From positions 7,006,001 to 7,070,000 of the forward strand of contig NC_057316.1 of the NCBI RefSeq assembly GCF_000687475.1: 64,000 bases of DNA, written 5' to 3'. Source of the stretch: Ustilaginoidea virens. Its lineage: Eukaryota; Ascomycota; Sordariomycetes; Hypocreales; Clavicipitaceae. The notes under the pieces are model-generated. The model saw only the letters and a list, made by a program, of their open reading frames with translations. It made no database searches and was not told where the DNA came from. The position numbers and the translations under genes are program-made. Position 1 is the first letter of the stretch, and the number at the start of each line of letters is the position of its first letter. Of the stretch, positions 42,541-54,325 are shown one piece after another.

Positions 42541-45500
42541 ATGGCTGACGCGGGTCAATCATCCATCACTGTCGCTGGTAAGGAAACTGTCAAAACTTTG
42601 CCTACACGACGCCCGCGTTGCTTGAAGCTCACCATCACGTAGTTCGAGTGCGCCCATTCACGATCAGAGAAGCTGCGCAGTTGTAAGTAGTTGCCACACC
42701 GCTTCAGCCCCAACAGCCCTCGTCTTCAAACCTCCTGACCAGAGAAAACGCAGACAAAAAACAGATGACAGCCCTGTGTTTCTCGGCGATGGCTCCCTGG
42801 CTGGCGCCCCGGCTCCCAAACTCCACCAACGTGGCCTTCGCAGCGTGATCAAGGTCGTTGATGACCGCTGCCTGTATGTTTCCTCACCGCCCATCGGCCG
42901 TCATATGCCACTGTTGCCGTTCGCCGGTATTGACAAAGGAACCTAGTGTATTCGATCCCCCAGAGGACAGCCCCGTCCAGAGATTCTCACGCTCCGTCGT
43001 GCCCACCTCGAAAAAGGTGAAGGACCAGGTATTCGCCTTTGATCGCGTTTTCGACGAGAACACCACGCAGTCGGACGTTTACGAAGGAACAACGAAAACC
43101 CTGCTCGACAGCGTCCTTGACGGGTACAATGCCACTGTGTTTGCGTACGGAGCCACCGGCTGTGGAAAGACACATACCATTACAGGAACAGCGCAGCACC
43201 CTGGCATCATCTTCCTCACAATGCAGGAGCTGTTCGAAAAGATCGAAGAGCGTAGTCAGGACAAGTCAACCGAACTCAGTCTGAGCTACCTAGAGATCTA
43301 CAACGAGACGATTCGGGATCTTCTCGTACCAGGGGGAAGCACAGCAGGCCTAATGCTCAGGGAGGACAGCAACCAGGCTGTGACGGTTTTCGGACTGACA
43401 AGCCACCACCCTAAAAACGTCCAGGAGGTCATGGACATGATTATCCAGGGCAACGAATACCGAACCGTGTCTCCGACAGAGGCAAACGCCACCTCCTCGC
43501 GCTCCCATGCCGTGTTGCAGATCAATGTGGCGCAAAAGGATCGGAATGCCGACGTCAACGAACCCCATACCATGGCAACCCTCAGCATCATTGACCTGGC
43601 CGGGTCTGAGCGCGCATCAGTCACCAAAAACCGCGGCGTACGTCTGACCGAAGGCGCCAACATCAACAAGTCTCTGCTGGCCCTCGGATCCTGCATCAAC
43701 GCTCTGTGCGACAAGCGCCAGCGTGCCCATGTGCCCTACCGAAACAGCAAGCTCACGCGCCTGCTCAAGTTTTCCCTCGGCGGCAACTGCAAGACGGTCA
43801 TGATTGTCTGCGTGTCGCCGTCGAGCGCCCATTTCGACGAGACGCAGAATACGCTGCGCTACGCGAACAGGGCCAAGAACATTCAAACCAAGGTTACCCG
43901 GAACGTTTTCAACGTCAATCGGCATGTCAAGGACTTCTTGGTCAAGATTGACGAACAGATGGCTCTCATAAACGAGCTCAAGGCACAGCAAAAGGACGCG
44001 GAGAAGATGTTCTTTGCCAAGTTCCGGAAGCAATGCGACAAGCGCGAGTGCATAGCCCGCGAGGGCGTCCAGCGGCTGCGAGCCGCCTACGATCACTCCC
44101 ATGGAGAGCGCCAAGAACGAATCACGTGGATGAAGAAGCTGAAGGCCCTCGAGCGGCGCATCGGCCTTCTTTCCGGGTGGCTGGCGGCATTCGATACCGT
44201 GTGTGACCAGAGAGGCGATGAAGACTCCATGCCCCAAAATCTGTCGGTCGTTCGGAAGACGGCCCAAGGCATCCTCGTGGAACTGGAAAGCAGCCGGCAA
44301 CACATTCACCAGAAGCTGGGAAAGACGAGCTGGGAACGAGCGATTGAAACAGCACTTTCTCATAGCCTACAACAACTCGACGGGCTGGAGGGCGCCGACA
44401 CGGGGGAGAAGGCCAGCCTGACTCGTGAAGCCGAGCTTCTCAAAGTCAACTTTGGACGCGAAGCCTACCGAGAGGTTCTCGAACACGAAAGAGCTGGCGA
44501 CGTCGCTATGATGCAAATGCTCCTCACAGCTCAGTTTGACATGCTGGCATCCCTTTCCGATACTCTGGCCATGGATGAAGAGAGCGCCGTTGCGCATGCA
44601 AAGGAGATTGTCCACAAGCTTCTCGACACGGGATTCGCTGCGGCTGGGCAGGTGGTCAAGCCTGAGGGCCCGCTACCAGTCGTTGAATTTGTGCCCCCGT
44701 CACGAAAGGGCACACCGAAGCGCAAGAAGGGCTTGGCAAGCTATATGAAGCCCCTAGCCCCGCCGGCACTGGCGGCTGTGCAAAATGAGCACGCCTTTGC
44801 AAGCCCGATGAAGTCGTCGCCGAGAAGATGTAAGGTGTTTAGTGCGGCGAAGAAGGGCGTTTGCTTCACGCCGGTCAAAAAGGCCAAGAAGGCAGGGGTA
44901 CGCTGGCGCGATGACGAAAGCATAGACGGAACCCTCGCCGACTTTGCGTCGACGCCTCAGCAAATGGACGCCACACCGGACCCGTCGCGGACGAAGAAGG
45001 CGCGGGCGGCATCATCACCCGAGCTGTCGTGCCTGGCCGAAAAGGAGCCCACGGTTGAGATGCCTGGCCCCGAGGTGGAAGCCGAAGACGCGAGTGACTT
45101 GGCAGACGACAGCAGCACATTGTCCATCAAGCCCAGCAGATTCCAGGCAGGCTTCTTATCCAAGAGTTCAAGGATGTCCTCGGCGCATTCTCAGAGCTCT
45201 CCCCTCCCGGTCCCGCCAACCTTTAGTCGAAGTCTGTCATACGGCTCTCCGCAAACTGAGAGGCAATCGCCCCTGCGCGCGCTGCTGGACGCTACCAAGT
45301 CGCATAACGTGTCGCCGCCGTCGCTGCCGGTGCTGCGCAGCAGGCTGAGCCCCTCGCAGGCGTCGAAGCTTCGAACCATTGCGGACGAGAACAACCCTCC
45401 GTCGCAGCAGGGGACTCCCAGCTCTTCCAGCTCCGACTCGGATTCCAGCCTGATTGATGGCCGGAAGCTGCGCTGCGCCTTGCAGTCGGCCAAAGGGCGC

Positions 45501-45896
45501 CGACCCAGCGCGTTGGGGGGGCCAGCATCGGGCTCCCTGGGAAGACGGGTGTCCTCGATAGCCTCGCTGGCGGAACGCGTGACAACGGCACGGCCCAGCA
45601 TGCCGGCTGCCTTGGCCAGCAGCACCAACGGCATCTCGCGAGCCCGGCGCGGCAGCCTTGAGCGCCGCAAGAGCCCGCCGCTGACGTGCTCGCCCGAGTT
45701 CAAGGGCGACCGAAACCTCACCGCCGGCCAAGCCAGACGGATGAATCTCGGGGGCAGCGTCCGGGTAGAGAATGCGGGGGGCAGCAGCAGCCCAAAGAAC
45801 GGCGTGAAGGAGGCTCCGCGACGCGTCACTATTAGTGTCGGGTCGACGCCGGCTGGCCAACGGCGCCAAGAGGGTAGAGGAGCGACGTGGCGATGA
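42541..45896 (+). CDS. kip3: Kinesin-8 motor protein (Kip3/Klp5-6 family)
   Basis: Exons 42541..42577, 42643..42682, 42754..42873, 42947..45896; introns 65, 71 and 73 nt; 1048 aa. Kinesin-8 motors walk to microtubule plus ends and shorten them, controlling spindle length and nuclear position. N-terminal motor: TVAVRVRPFTIREAAQL, P-loop GATGCGKT (about 134-141), switch I NATSSRSH (246-253), switch II DLAGSE (282-287), then CDKRQRAHVPYRNSKLTRLL. The early VFLGDGSLAG...GLRSVIKVVDDRCLVFDPPED insertion is typical of kinesin-8. Coiled-coil segments follow (about 370-600), then a long disordered Ser/Pro/Arg-rich tail. The three tiny 5' exons each join in phase and rebuild conserved motor sequence. 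It converges on the copper transporter gene. Confidence 0.93.
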
Positions 45897-46686
45897 AGGA
45901 GAGGGTTGAGGCCTTTGTTGCCTTTTCCTTCTGTTTCTTTGCCCCCTTTTATTCTTGTCTATTCTGGTTTATTCTTGTCTACGCTTGTCTATTGTCCACT
46001 CTTGTCTATTCTTGTTTTGAAAAAAAAAAATACATTGCTTGCATGTACATTCTTCACGCGTATGGTTCTCAAGGGCTATATTTCATGCTGGACCGCGCTT
46101 CACGGCGGTCACGACTTGATTGGGGCGAGGAGCCTTTGGCGTTGGTGGGAACGGCTCGCTTGGGTTGATGCCGTGCTGAAGGAGTTTTGTATCGCGTGCC
46201 AGACTGGCTGAACACGGACGGACGTGTGTAAACCTTTTCAAGAGTAAGCGTGTTGAAGAGACGGTGGATGTGGTGCCTGTGCTGGCCAGCTGACGTCAGG
46301 GTTGGGCTAATGGCCAGTTGACGTCAAGGGCTGGGTCTATTAGCCAGTTGCCGTCAGGTCTTGGGGCGTGTATCAACGCCGAGTCGTCAATTATAAAGCC
46401 ATCTCTCTATCTATCTATCCCTCCCATGTCATCCAGCTGCAAGCCGAGATGAAACCTTACCCCCCCTTTCCCCCCCATGATGTCATTTCCATTTCTGCCG
46501 TTACATGGCATGCAACCTGAGCTAAAAGAACGCGATGCTAACAATGAATGAAAGTATCAGGAAAGGATGCAAAGCCCCCTGATGGATGGTCCCGGGTGAG
46601 TGCGGGTATGAGCGTGGGGTGGTAATGCATCCGCACGCCAACGTGTCAAGCGGGAACTGGCCGCGCAAGGCTGGGATTCCCAGCTG
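45897..46686. other. Convergent 3' spacer with CRE-like repeat
   Basis: Between kinesin and copper transporter 3' ends. Contains repeated TCTATTCTTG-like sequence (about 45950-46015), the TGACGTCA array described separately and a (TCTA)n run near 46405-46425. No gene. Confidence 0.75.
46283..46356. repeat. Tandem 28-30 bp repeat carrying TGACGTCA sites
   Basis: Three degenerate units, each with GCCAGYTG(A/C)CGTCA; the first two contain perfect TGACGTCA (46291-46298 and 46319-46326), the consensus of ATF/CREB bZIP factors; the third reads TGCCGTCA (46349-46356). Confidence 0.85.
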
Positions 46687-47571
46687 TTATCCGCAGCAGA
46701 CGGTTGCTTCTTGGGCCGCGCTCGTGTTTTCCTGGCTGCGGAGGGGAGTGAGTAAGCGTTGCGCAAGGTCCGAGCAGCGCAGCGCGCAGAAGGGCGGGTG
46801 CGGAAATGTCGCAATGTTTGACTTACGCTCCGGCGAGGGTCTCCCACTGAAAAACGAAGGCGCCGATGAAGGAGCCGAGGAAGATGCAAATGAGGAGATA
46901 GCCATTGTAGTACATGGCAAGCTGCGCGCGAGCTGTGAGTACAATACACGTGTAGGTGGGAAGGGAAGGGGGTAAAATAAACAAAAGAAAAAAAGAAAAA
47001 AAAAGACAAAAAAAAGAAAAAAAAAGAAAATAGAAATGCAACAGAAAACTGTCGAGATTGACATCCAAGGCAGGCCGTCCCAGGACAGCGGCCGCGCCGA
47101 CAGCGGGGTTCCAGACATACCAGCATGAGGATATAGGCCACAAAAAAGACCAGCAGGTGCAGCAACGCCCGAACGCCCTGCTGCCAGACGTTGGGCCGAA
47201 ACGGCGGAACCCGGACGCATGCCGCCCCGGCGGGAGCTTGAGCCTGCAGGCCGTCCTTGCTGGTGGCGGAGTCGGAGGTGCTGGGCTTGGCGGTCTGGCC
47301 GGCGTACTTGGCGCGATGCTGCTTGACGAGGAACCGGTCGTACTCCTTGACGGAGCGGCGGAGAAACTCGAGAGAAAGGGCGAGGAGGAAGACGCCGATG
47401 CAGGAGCCGGCGAACATGCCCGCCGAGGTGATTTTCCACTGCGACGAGAGGAAGCAGGCGTCTATGGTGTAGAGGTTGAAGAGCATCTGCAGCGGGGTTA
47501 GAGCAGCGGCACGGCGAGGAGACGGAGCGGATGGAAGGGGGACGCACGGAAATCTTGCAGCCGGTGCCGCC

Positions 47572-47602
<31 letters not shown>

Positions 47603-47658
47603 CCGGCCGTGGGACGGGAGGGCATGGCTGCGGCTGTTGTGGTCGAGGCCATGTCCAT
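46687..47658 (-). CDS. ctr: Ctr-family copper transporter
   Basis: Exons 47658..47548, 47486..47121, 46921..46827, 46735..46687; introns 61, 199 and 91 nt; 206 aa. Ctr proteins form trimers that import Cu(I). Visible: an N-terminal Met repeat (MGMGMGMGMGGG) that binds copper; first span after MLFNLYTIDACFLSSQWKITSAG with extension SLEFLRRSVKEYDRF; a cytosolic loop; second span RALLHLLVFFVAYILML; third span MYYNGYLLICIFLGSFIGAFVFQWE with the GxxxG-type packing motif. The last junction (GGAGC|GTAAGT to CTCCGCAG|CC) adds QENTSAAQEATVCCG, giving the Cys-Cys tail common in fungal Ctr proteins; ignoring it stops the protein early without the tail. The Met-Gly run is repeat-encoded and may vary in length. 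Plasma-membrane versus vacuolar location is not decided. Confidence 0.92.
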
Positions 47659-50600
47659 GGTGGAGGGATGTGCTCCGTCGGTTTAGGCGTGGGATGGAGG
47701 GGATGCAGGTGAGGACGAGACGAGGGATTGGGGGACGAAGAGTTGCAGGAAAGGCCCGTTATAAAAAGTTGTAAAGTGAAGCAGTTGTCGTTGTTGTGCC
47801 TGGGGGATTGCTGCGAGGTTGCTCCAAGGAATTGACAATTGACAATGGGGGGACGAGAGAAAAATACCCGAATGGGCCAATGGGAGTGGGGGAGGAGAGC
47901 GGTTTTGAGCAAGTTTACGCTACGGCACGCATGCAGCAGCACCCAGACGCTTAAATCACAGATCAGACTGATACATGGCAGCCGACCGTACTCCGTACAT
48001 CAAATTTTATATTGTCGTCGACATGCTGCAGCCCGTTGCTCCGACCTCTTATTCCCTGAGCGAATGCCACGTCCTCATGCCCTTCCTCCATCGTCGACCT
48101 GTCACCCGACGCACGACGCACGTTTGCCCCCCAAACGGCCGGGGCTTTGCTACCCGCCACCCGACGGCTCGCCATTGGCCCGTGCGACGTGACTCGCGAG
48201 ACCCGTCGGCTGCTTCTGCGCCATGCCCTGCAGCGCAACAAAACAACGCAGGCCGAGGCGAACCGCAGCAGCAAGCGGCGTCACCTCGCTCGCCAGCCTG
48301 CCCTGTCGTCGTCGTCGTCGGAAAGGTCAGAGATGGTGCCGAGATCCCCGGGCGCGCTGGCGGGGCCTGGTTAGCCACGTTCTGGTTCAGGGGGCCGGGG
48401 CGGAACGACAACCAGGTAGGGCCAGACAAACTTGGAGGAAAGGGGAGAGACGGATCTCCACCCTGCTGTCTCGCGGCTCTCGCGGCTCTCGCGCGGTGGC
48501 GGTGGCGGCGGCGGGCAGGGCTGTCGGCAGTGGTGCTGCTGCACGTTGGCACGCCTCGGAATGTTCCACCCTGTCAGCGTGTCGTCCTGCGGGTTCGTGC
48601 AGGGGCCGTCGCCGACGCTACTGTACTCCGTACATGCGGCAACAATTCGTCCGTCCTGGGTTAGCCTCTGGGCAGCGCCGACGGAGCAGACGCGGGAGGG
48701 GGAGTGTTTTTGCCAGCCGAACCTTTGTGCTTGCCGCGCAGCCGCTCGGCCGTCGCGCCCGTCGCTCGACACGCAGTTGCCCATTCCTTGTTGCTTGCTG
48801 GTCGGCGGACGAGTTGCCGGGTTCCCTTTCTTGCCTTGCGGTTCTGCCGACTGGGCTGGGCCGGGCCGGGTGGACGTGGATTTGTCGCCTTATATACTCG
48901 AGCGGCCGAGGACCAGAATCACTGGGCCGCGTCTGACGGCGCTGTTCTCGACAAAGAAGCATGCCACAGGACCGGGCGCGCCTGACGCAACAGTCCGGGT
49001 TTTTGTCTTCTACTTTTACTTTTCGAGTGGAAGAGTCGGCCGTCGAAGCTCGACCAAGAGGCTCCCTGCTCTGCTAAAGGCAAAAAAAGAGGACGTTTTG
49101 ATCTACGCCGTTTCGAGGCCTACACGGTCAAAGGGGCGCCGGCCACCTGGATCTGTAGCAGATGCTGGCTGTGCGCTCTGTCAAAGGGCCCTGCAGCCAC
49201 GAGCCACGCTCTGCAGTCTGCTTGTTTGGGATCGGGCGCCCACAGCCGGTTTTGCCTCCCATGTCTGCCCGAGCCTTTGACCTGGGCGCGAAAGCAACTG
49301 CCCATTGCAGTCCTTTTTACCCGAAGGACTGCAGCCCCCCTTGAAAAGAAAGGAAAAGAACGGAAAAGAAAGAAGAAAAAGGCTATGAAAGTGTGTCTTG
49401 ATGCCGCCGTTGCGTTCTGGGAATGGTGCGGCATGCCCCCCAACGTCGGGCAGGTCATGTTGCGACTTGGGCCGGGATTTTCTCGACACGGGTCGCATCG
49501 TTGACAGCCGCATGCGTCTCCTTGCAAAACCCAGTGCCAAATACGAGGGCTCCTCTGCTGTCCTTGTCCTTGGGAAGTGTGGGCTGCTGCTCATCTGCAT
49601 CGGATTCTCGTCATCGCTGACCATAAACCGCTGGCTATGGACCGCCCAAGAGCCTGCCCATTTCACCCGCGTCAAAAGCCAGGTCCCCCCATGTGTCTCT
49701 CGCGAGGAACCGCAGAGCCTGGTTCTATTTCTGTCATGTGCGCACCACTATACCGACACGCCGTGTGGAAATGGCAAAACATTAACTCTACATCCCCCCC
49801 AGCCAAAACGACCCAAACACATCAGCGCCCGTTCTTGCCAACCTCCCCCAAACATCTCGCCAGAACCTCGTCCTGTATCCGACCTCACCGACAAATTCTC
49901 TCAATCGTCCCCGCGTCCGCCGAGACGTCAAAGTTCTCCACGAAAACAGCGCCCCCCTGCCTCATGGGCCTCATCCCGACCTCTCCGGCCTGCTGACGCC
50001 CCTGCCGCACCCTTTCCCGCTCGTCAGTACACTGCAGCCCCTTTCAAGACATCGCACCCGCCAAACACCAAAACACTCACTCTGCTAGCCACTCGTCCGC
50101 GGTGATGCCCTCGCCATCGTCCCTGTCGACCGAGGCGCAGTTACCCATTGCGAATGTATCTCGATTTCTGTTTGCTTCCCAACGTCGTGGTAACTGTGAT
50201 TTTTTGTGAGTGTTGTCGGCCACGCCCGAGGGCGGCGGGCAGGCAAGCCCCCTGCGCCCTTTTAAGTCCCCCATCACGGGGGGAGTTGCGAAATGTGAAC
50301 CACGGGATGGGACAATGGAGCCGGCGCATGCGGCATATTCGACCCGGGCCGTCATGAACTGATCCTCCGGCCTGGGCGTGCTCTTTGTCTTTAATCGTGT
50401 CTGAATAGGCCGCCTTTCAGAGGATGTTGGGGAGCAACGAGAAACCCGTCGAATGGGCGAGCACTGACCACCCCTGGGCTGTCTGGTGCCTTTGTCAAAC
50501 AGGGTGGCTGCTCTGGGAAACCAAGCGGAATTCACCTCTCTTGAAACCGATGAGCGTGAGGTATTAGACTATGTTCTCTCAGTTCAGCGGGTGCGGGCTT

Positions 50601-51112
50601 CGTGGACTTGCCCTTTGCTCATGGCAATCCGGAGCGAAAACAATGCCTCGGCGGTATGCACCGTCACCGGTTGTTCGTCCATGCCGTCGTTCTCCAACGG
50701 CAAAACGTATCCCAGCGTGTCCCGTGATGCTGCTCATAAAGAGCGACAATGCTCAATGCGGCTTCAACGTGGAAAATAAATTCCAGGATGACAAAGACTT
50801 GGGAGGCAAAAGACGAGCAAAAGGCTCAGGTTGTCTTGAACGTCGATTCGTGACGCTGGAGTGTTGCGTTGGATGTCGAGGGACGCGACCGGCCTACAGA
50901 GCTGCATGCAAGTTACTGGAGGAATGGGAGTTGAGGCTGCCAACGCTGGCGCTGCTTCAGGGCGTCTTCCTGTCCGCCGCAGCTGTGTACTACTCAATAC
51001 CGGCGCGGACTCGTCGAGATGATCACGAAAACCGGCATCGAGTCATGCTTGGACAGTTCTCGTCCGCGTCTGCGGTCTCTTGGGCGGCCAAACAACAACA
51101 ATTCCCGCAACG
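47659..51112. other. 3.4-kb region without a supported gene
   Basis: Open frames to 282 codons exist but are Arg/Ala/Ser-rich and overlap on several frames. TACTCCGTA occurs at 47989-47997 and 48624-48632. Two minus-strand frames begin with MGNC (ATG at 48784 and 50148); the second runs for 22 codons to a GTGAGT donor (MGNCASVDRDDGEGITADEW...) but I found no convincing next exon. Part of this region must hold the copper-transporter promoter. Confidence 0.6.
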
Positions 51113-52780
51113 TCACGCAGCTGCTTTGACGGCCTTGTCGCCAAGCCCCCCAGGTACATCTTCGACATCCTCTGCCCTGGCCTTGAAATCATCTTCGCCC
51201 ATTTCCCCATTCCATCCGTTCTCTACCAGGTAGGTTTTAAACTTCTCATCCTGCTTGGCGAGATCCTCACCCGTCAGCTTGGGCACGAACAACCAGGTCA
51301 CAAGAATACCCGCGACGCCACAGATGGCCGCGACGATAAAGGTCCATCGCTTGCCGAAGCGATTCTGGATAGGCGTGAAGGCTTGCGTGCCGATTGCGGC
51401 CCCGGCCTTGCCAATTGCGGCGCTGAGGCCGTAGCAGGTTCCGCGGACACTGGTGGCGTAGCTCTCTGACGAGATGAGGCCAAGCATGTCGCCAGGCCCT
51501 AGGTTGCCAAAGCTCTGCATCAGGCCGTAGAAAATGACAAAGAGGGGGATGATTCTCGTCATCTGATCATAGGCGCAGCCAATGATCAAGCCAAAGATCA
51601 GGTAGCCCGAGAAACCCAGCATCATGACGTTCTTGCGACCTAGCCTGTCGCAGAGGAAGGCACCCAGCAGAACGCCGGGCAAGGCGATGGCGCCGAGCAG
51701 GAGCTGCCACTCTGCGGTGCTGCGCAGGGTGTTGCCCGACCTTGACGCGACGCTGGAGATGATGGTGCCGGAGAAGACGCCGTTGGGAAAGGTGACAAAG
51801 TCGTAAAGGAACCACGCGCCGCAGGTGCCGATGAGCGACTTCCAGTAGTACGCCATGACGAGGCCGTACGGCACCTGGCGCTTGATGGCGCCGCGGCGGT
51901 ACAGCTTCGAATTGAGCATCTTGAGTCGAAAATAGAAGATGCTGAGAGGGAGGACGACGCCGATGCCGAAGCAGACGCGCCATACCGTCGAGAGATTGTC
52001 GGCTCCGGCGGCAGATAAAACGATCAAGAAGACGGAAACGGCAAAGGGACCGCCAAAGGATAGCGGCAGGTTGGTGACGAGAATGAAGACGGGACCGCGA
52101 TGCTTCGGCGTGTGCTCGTTGGCGGCCTCGGAGGCAGAAGTGCTGGCGGCCGGATATTCGCCGCCTAGTGAGTGGTCAGAACGAGTTGCCAATCGGCCGC
52201 GACAAGAGGCGCCAAGGTGTCCGTACCGGCTCCGAAGCCAACAATGCCACGGGAGACAGTCAGCATCCAAAACATGCCGTCAATGGTGGCGCCGTGAGAT
52301 GCCGTAGCCATGATACCGCCGAGGACAATGAGCAGGGTTGTCATGATGATGGCAGTCTTTCGGCCCATGTAGTCACACGTCAAGCCGACAACGACTTGGC
52401 CCAGAATCTCGCCGACGAGGAGAGCATTGGAGACGCGAGTGCTGACGTCGGAAGTATACTCGTGGGGATATTCCTTCTTGAAGAGCACGTTGGACATGGT
52501 CATGAGATTGTTTTGATATCCGTCAGAGATGAGGGCGAAGCCCGAGCAAAACTAGGTAGGGCAAGCTTTAGCATCTGCGGCAAGGCGCCAGCTCGATCGA
52601 TGCATGTTCCAGTGTCTGGAGCTGAAGACTCACAATGGTGAAGATGTCTGACAGCCTCTGGCGTCTGCTGGTTGCCAGCTCCGTCTCAGCAGCTGATTGG
52701 GCCGCAGCGTCCCCATTTGAAGGGTGACGATGCTCCTCCTGCGGCACGACCGCCGAAGCCATATGCCGTTCCTCTGCCAT
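51113..52780 (-). CDS. git1: MFS transporter, Git1-like (glycerophosphoinositol/phosphate permease)
   Basis: Exons 52780..52634, 52551..52227, 52164..51113; introns 82 and 62 nt; 507 aa. Git1-type members of the phosphate:proton symporter branch of MFS import glycerophosphodiesters such as glycerophosphoinositol at the plasma membrane. Visible: twelve-span architecture; FCSGFALISDGYQNNLMT in the first span; GLTCDYMGRKTAI (loop 2-3 signature); GFGAGGEYPAASTSASEAANE, the subfamily hallmark, assembled across intron 2; FLCDRLGRKNVMMLG in the second half; RFGKRWTFIVAA; acidic soluble C-terminus. Donors GTGAGT and GTACGG with CTAG acceptors give in-phase joins (FTI|FCSGF, GAG|GGEYP). In yeast the gene responds to phosphate and inositol; no such site was confirmed here. 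Substrate is inferred from the signature. Confidence 0.87.
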
Positions 52781-54325
52781 GGGCCAATTTGGTAAACCAG
52801 TGTTTGGGGGGTGGTGGATGAGAAGTCGAGATCTGGGAACCGCAACTGTTTTGCTTTTTTTTTCTTCTTCCTTTTTTCTTTCCCCGCAGCACACATAGGT
52901 ATTTTTATCCCTGCTAGCAACGGGATAAAAAAAAAAAAAAAAAAAAAAAAAAAACAGAAAAAGCGTGGGGGCCCGTCGAGTTAGGAATGGCCCGGTCTCT
53001 GCAAAGGGTTGCAATAAGCAGGGGTCAAAAGCGGACGCGACAAGCGGCAGTTTATAAGAGACATGGAGATGATGGCTCGTCGGCTGTTGTGAGCTCCAAG
53101 GCAGCGAAACCATGGATCGATGGGGTTCATCATGGCGATCTTGCCGTCGACTCGTCGTAAGCACGTGTCGACGGGAGGCGCAACTCGGCACTCCGTGCAG
53201 GGCCGAGTCGATCCAGGCTATTGAGTCGCGCCGAGTTAGAGTTCCACAAGCCGTCGTGGGCGGCTTGAGGGGGACAAGGTTGGAACGCGCCAAATCGACG
53301 TGGGGGCGCCTCGGTGAGGCAAAATCTTTGCTACGGACTGGAGTGCTCGGTACACCACCGCACATGGGCCTTGATAACAAGCAAGCAAGGATGTTTTCGT
53401 CCCATCTGGACGCGGCGGAAACCCTTGAGCCGCGGATTGCGGCGCGGGTTTTGGATTTTTCACGATGGACTTCACCGCGGACCACGTGATGTCAAGTGGG
53501 TGCAGCAGCACCTCAACACAGACTGGTTGCGCCTTCCTTCCGGTTGACTGCCACCCAGGTCCCACAGCCGACCTGGATAAGATGATGGTCACCTACCTAA
53601 GGTACCCGTGCATTGACAAGTTGAGGTTCGGGGTATAGTCGACGACCCAAGGTTGACGCATTGCCGACTGTGTGCATCTGCAATACACCAATGCACCATG
53701 CTTCAAGGTAGAGCTCGATGGTCAAGAAACCTCCTGCGTTGCTGTCATCTGCTATGCAAGCATACAGTAATAATGGACGTGGTTGGCGCCACTTCATCAG
53801 CGAATGGGAAGCCAGAGAGAAGTGCGGGAACCCGCTGTGCCTGTAGCAGACCCACAATAACAGCCTTATCGAAGCCACCAGACACCAATTCTGATCCCCT
53901 TTTTCTGCAGAGGCCCCGCCCCGCATCCGCGTCTGCGGACATTGACACCGCGGAAAAATGAGAAAAGAAAAAGGAACGAAAAAAAAAAAAAAAAACCCAC
54001 AAGCACAAACCCAAGCACAAACCCAAGCACAAACCCAAACACAAACACTCTTCAACCCCTTGATCGACGCCCAGTTTTCTCCCCACCCTCATCCTGTTTC
54101 CAACTCACGCTCTGGAGGCTGAATAGTTCTGCAGGCCTTGTCGGCTCGATTCTTGGAGCAACCGGTTCCCTAGCTCCTCGAAGCTACGGGTCGGCTCAGC
54201 GGTGGCTGTGTACCTGTCTACCTACCTAGCCAAGCTGGGCTGTGCAACGCATCCCCCTATTTCTTCTATCCTCCTCCTCCCCCCTCGCACACCGTCATTG
54301 TTGGCTGGCTTGCAAATGACACAAA
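52781..54325. other. Divergent promoter region between transporter and squalene synthase
   Basis: No supported gene. A 26-base A run at 52929-52954 and AAACCCAAGCACA tandem repeats at about 53999-54048. An unspliced frame overlapping 52568-53485 is mostly transporter 5' flank. Confidence 0.7.

Noticed and set aside
49885..50148. Two-exon gene joining MGNCASVDRDDGEG to a frame containing VENFDVSADAG
   Set aside because: The only plausible acceptor (GAGGCAG at about 49957) leaves the second part out of frame, so the join is not supported.
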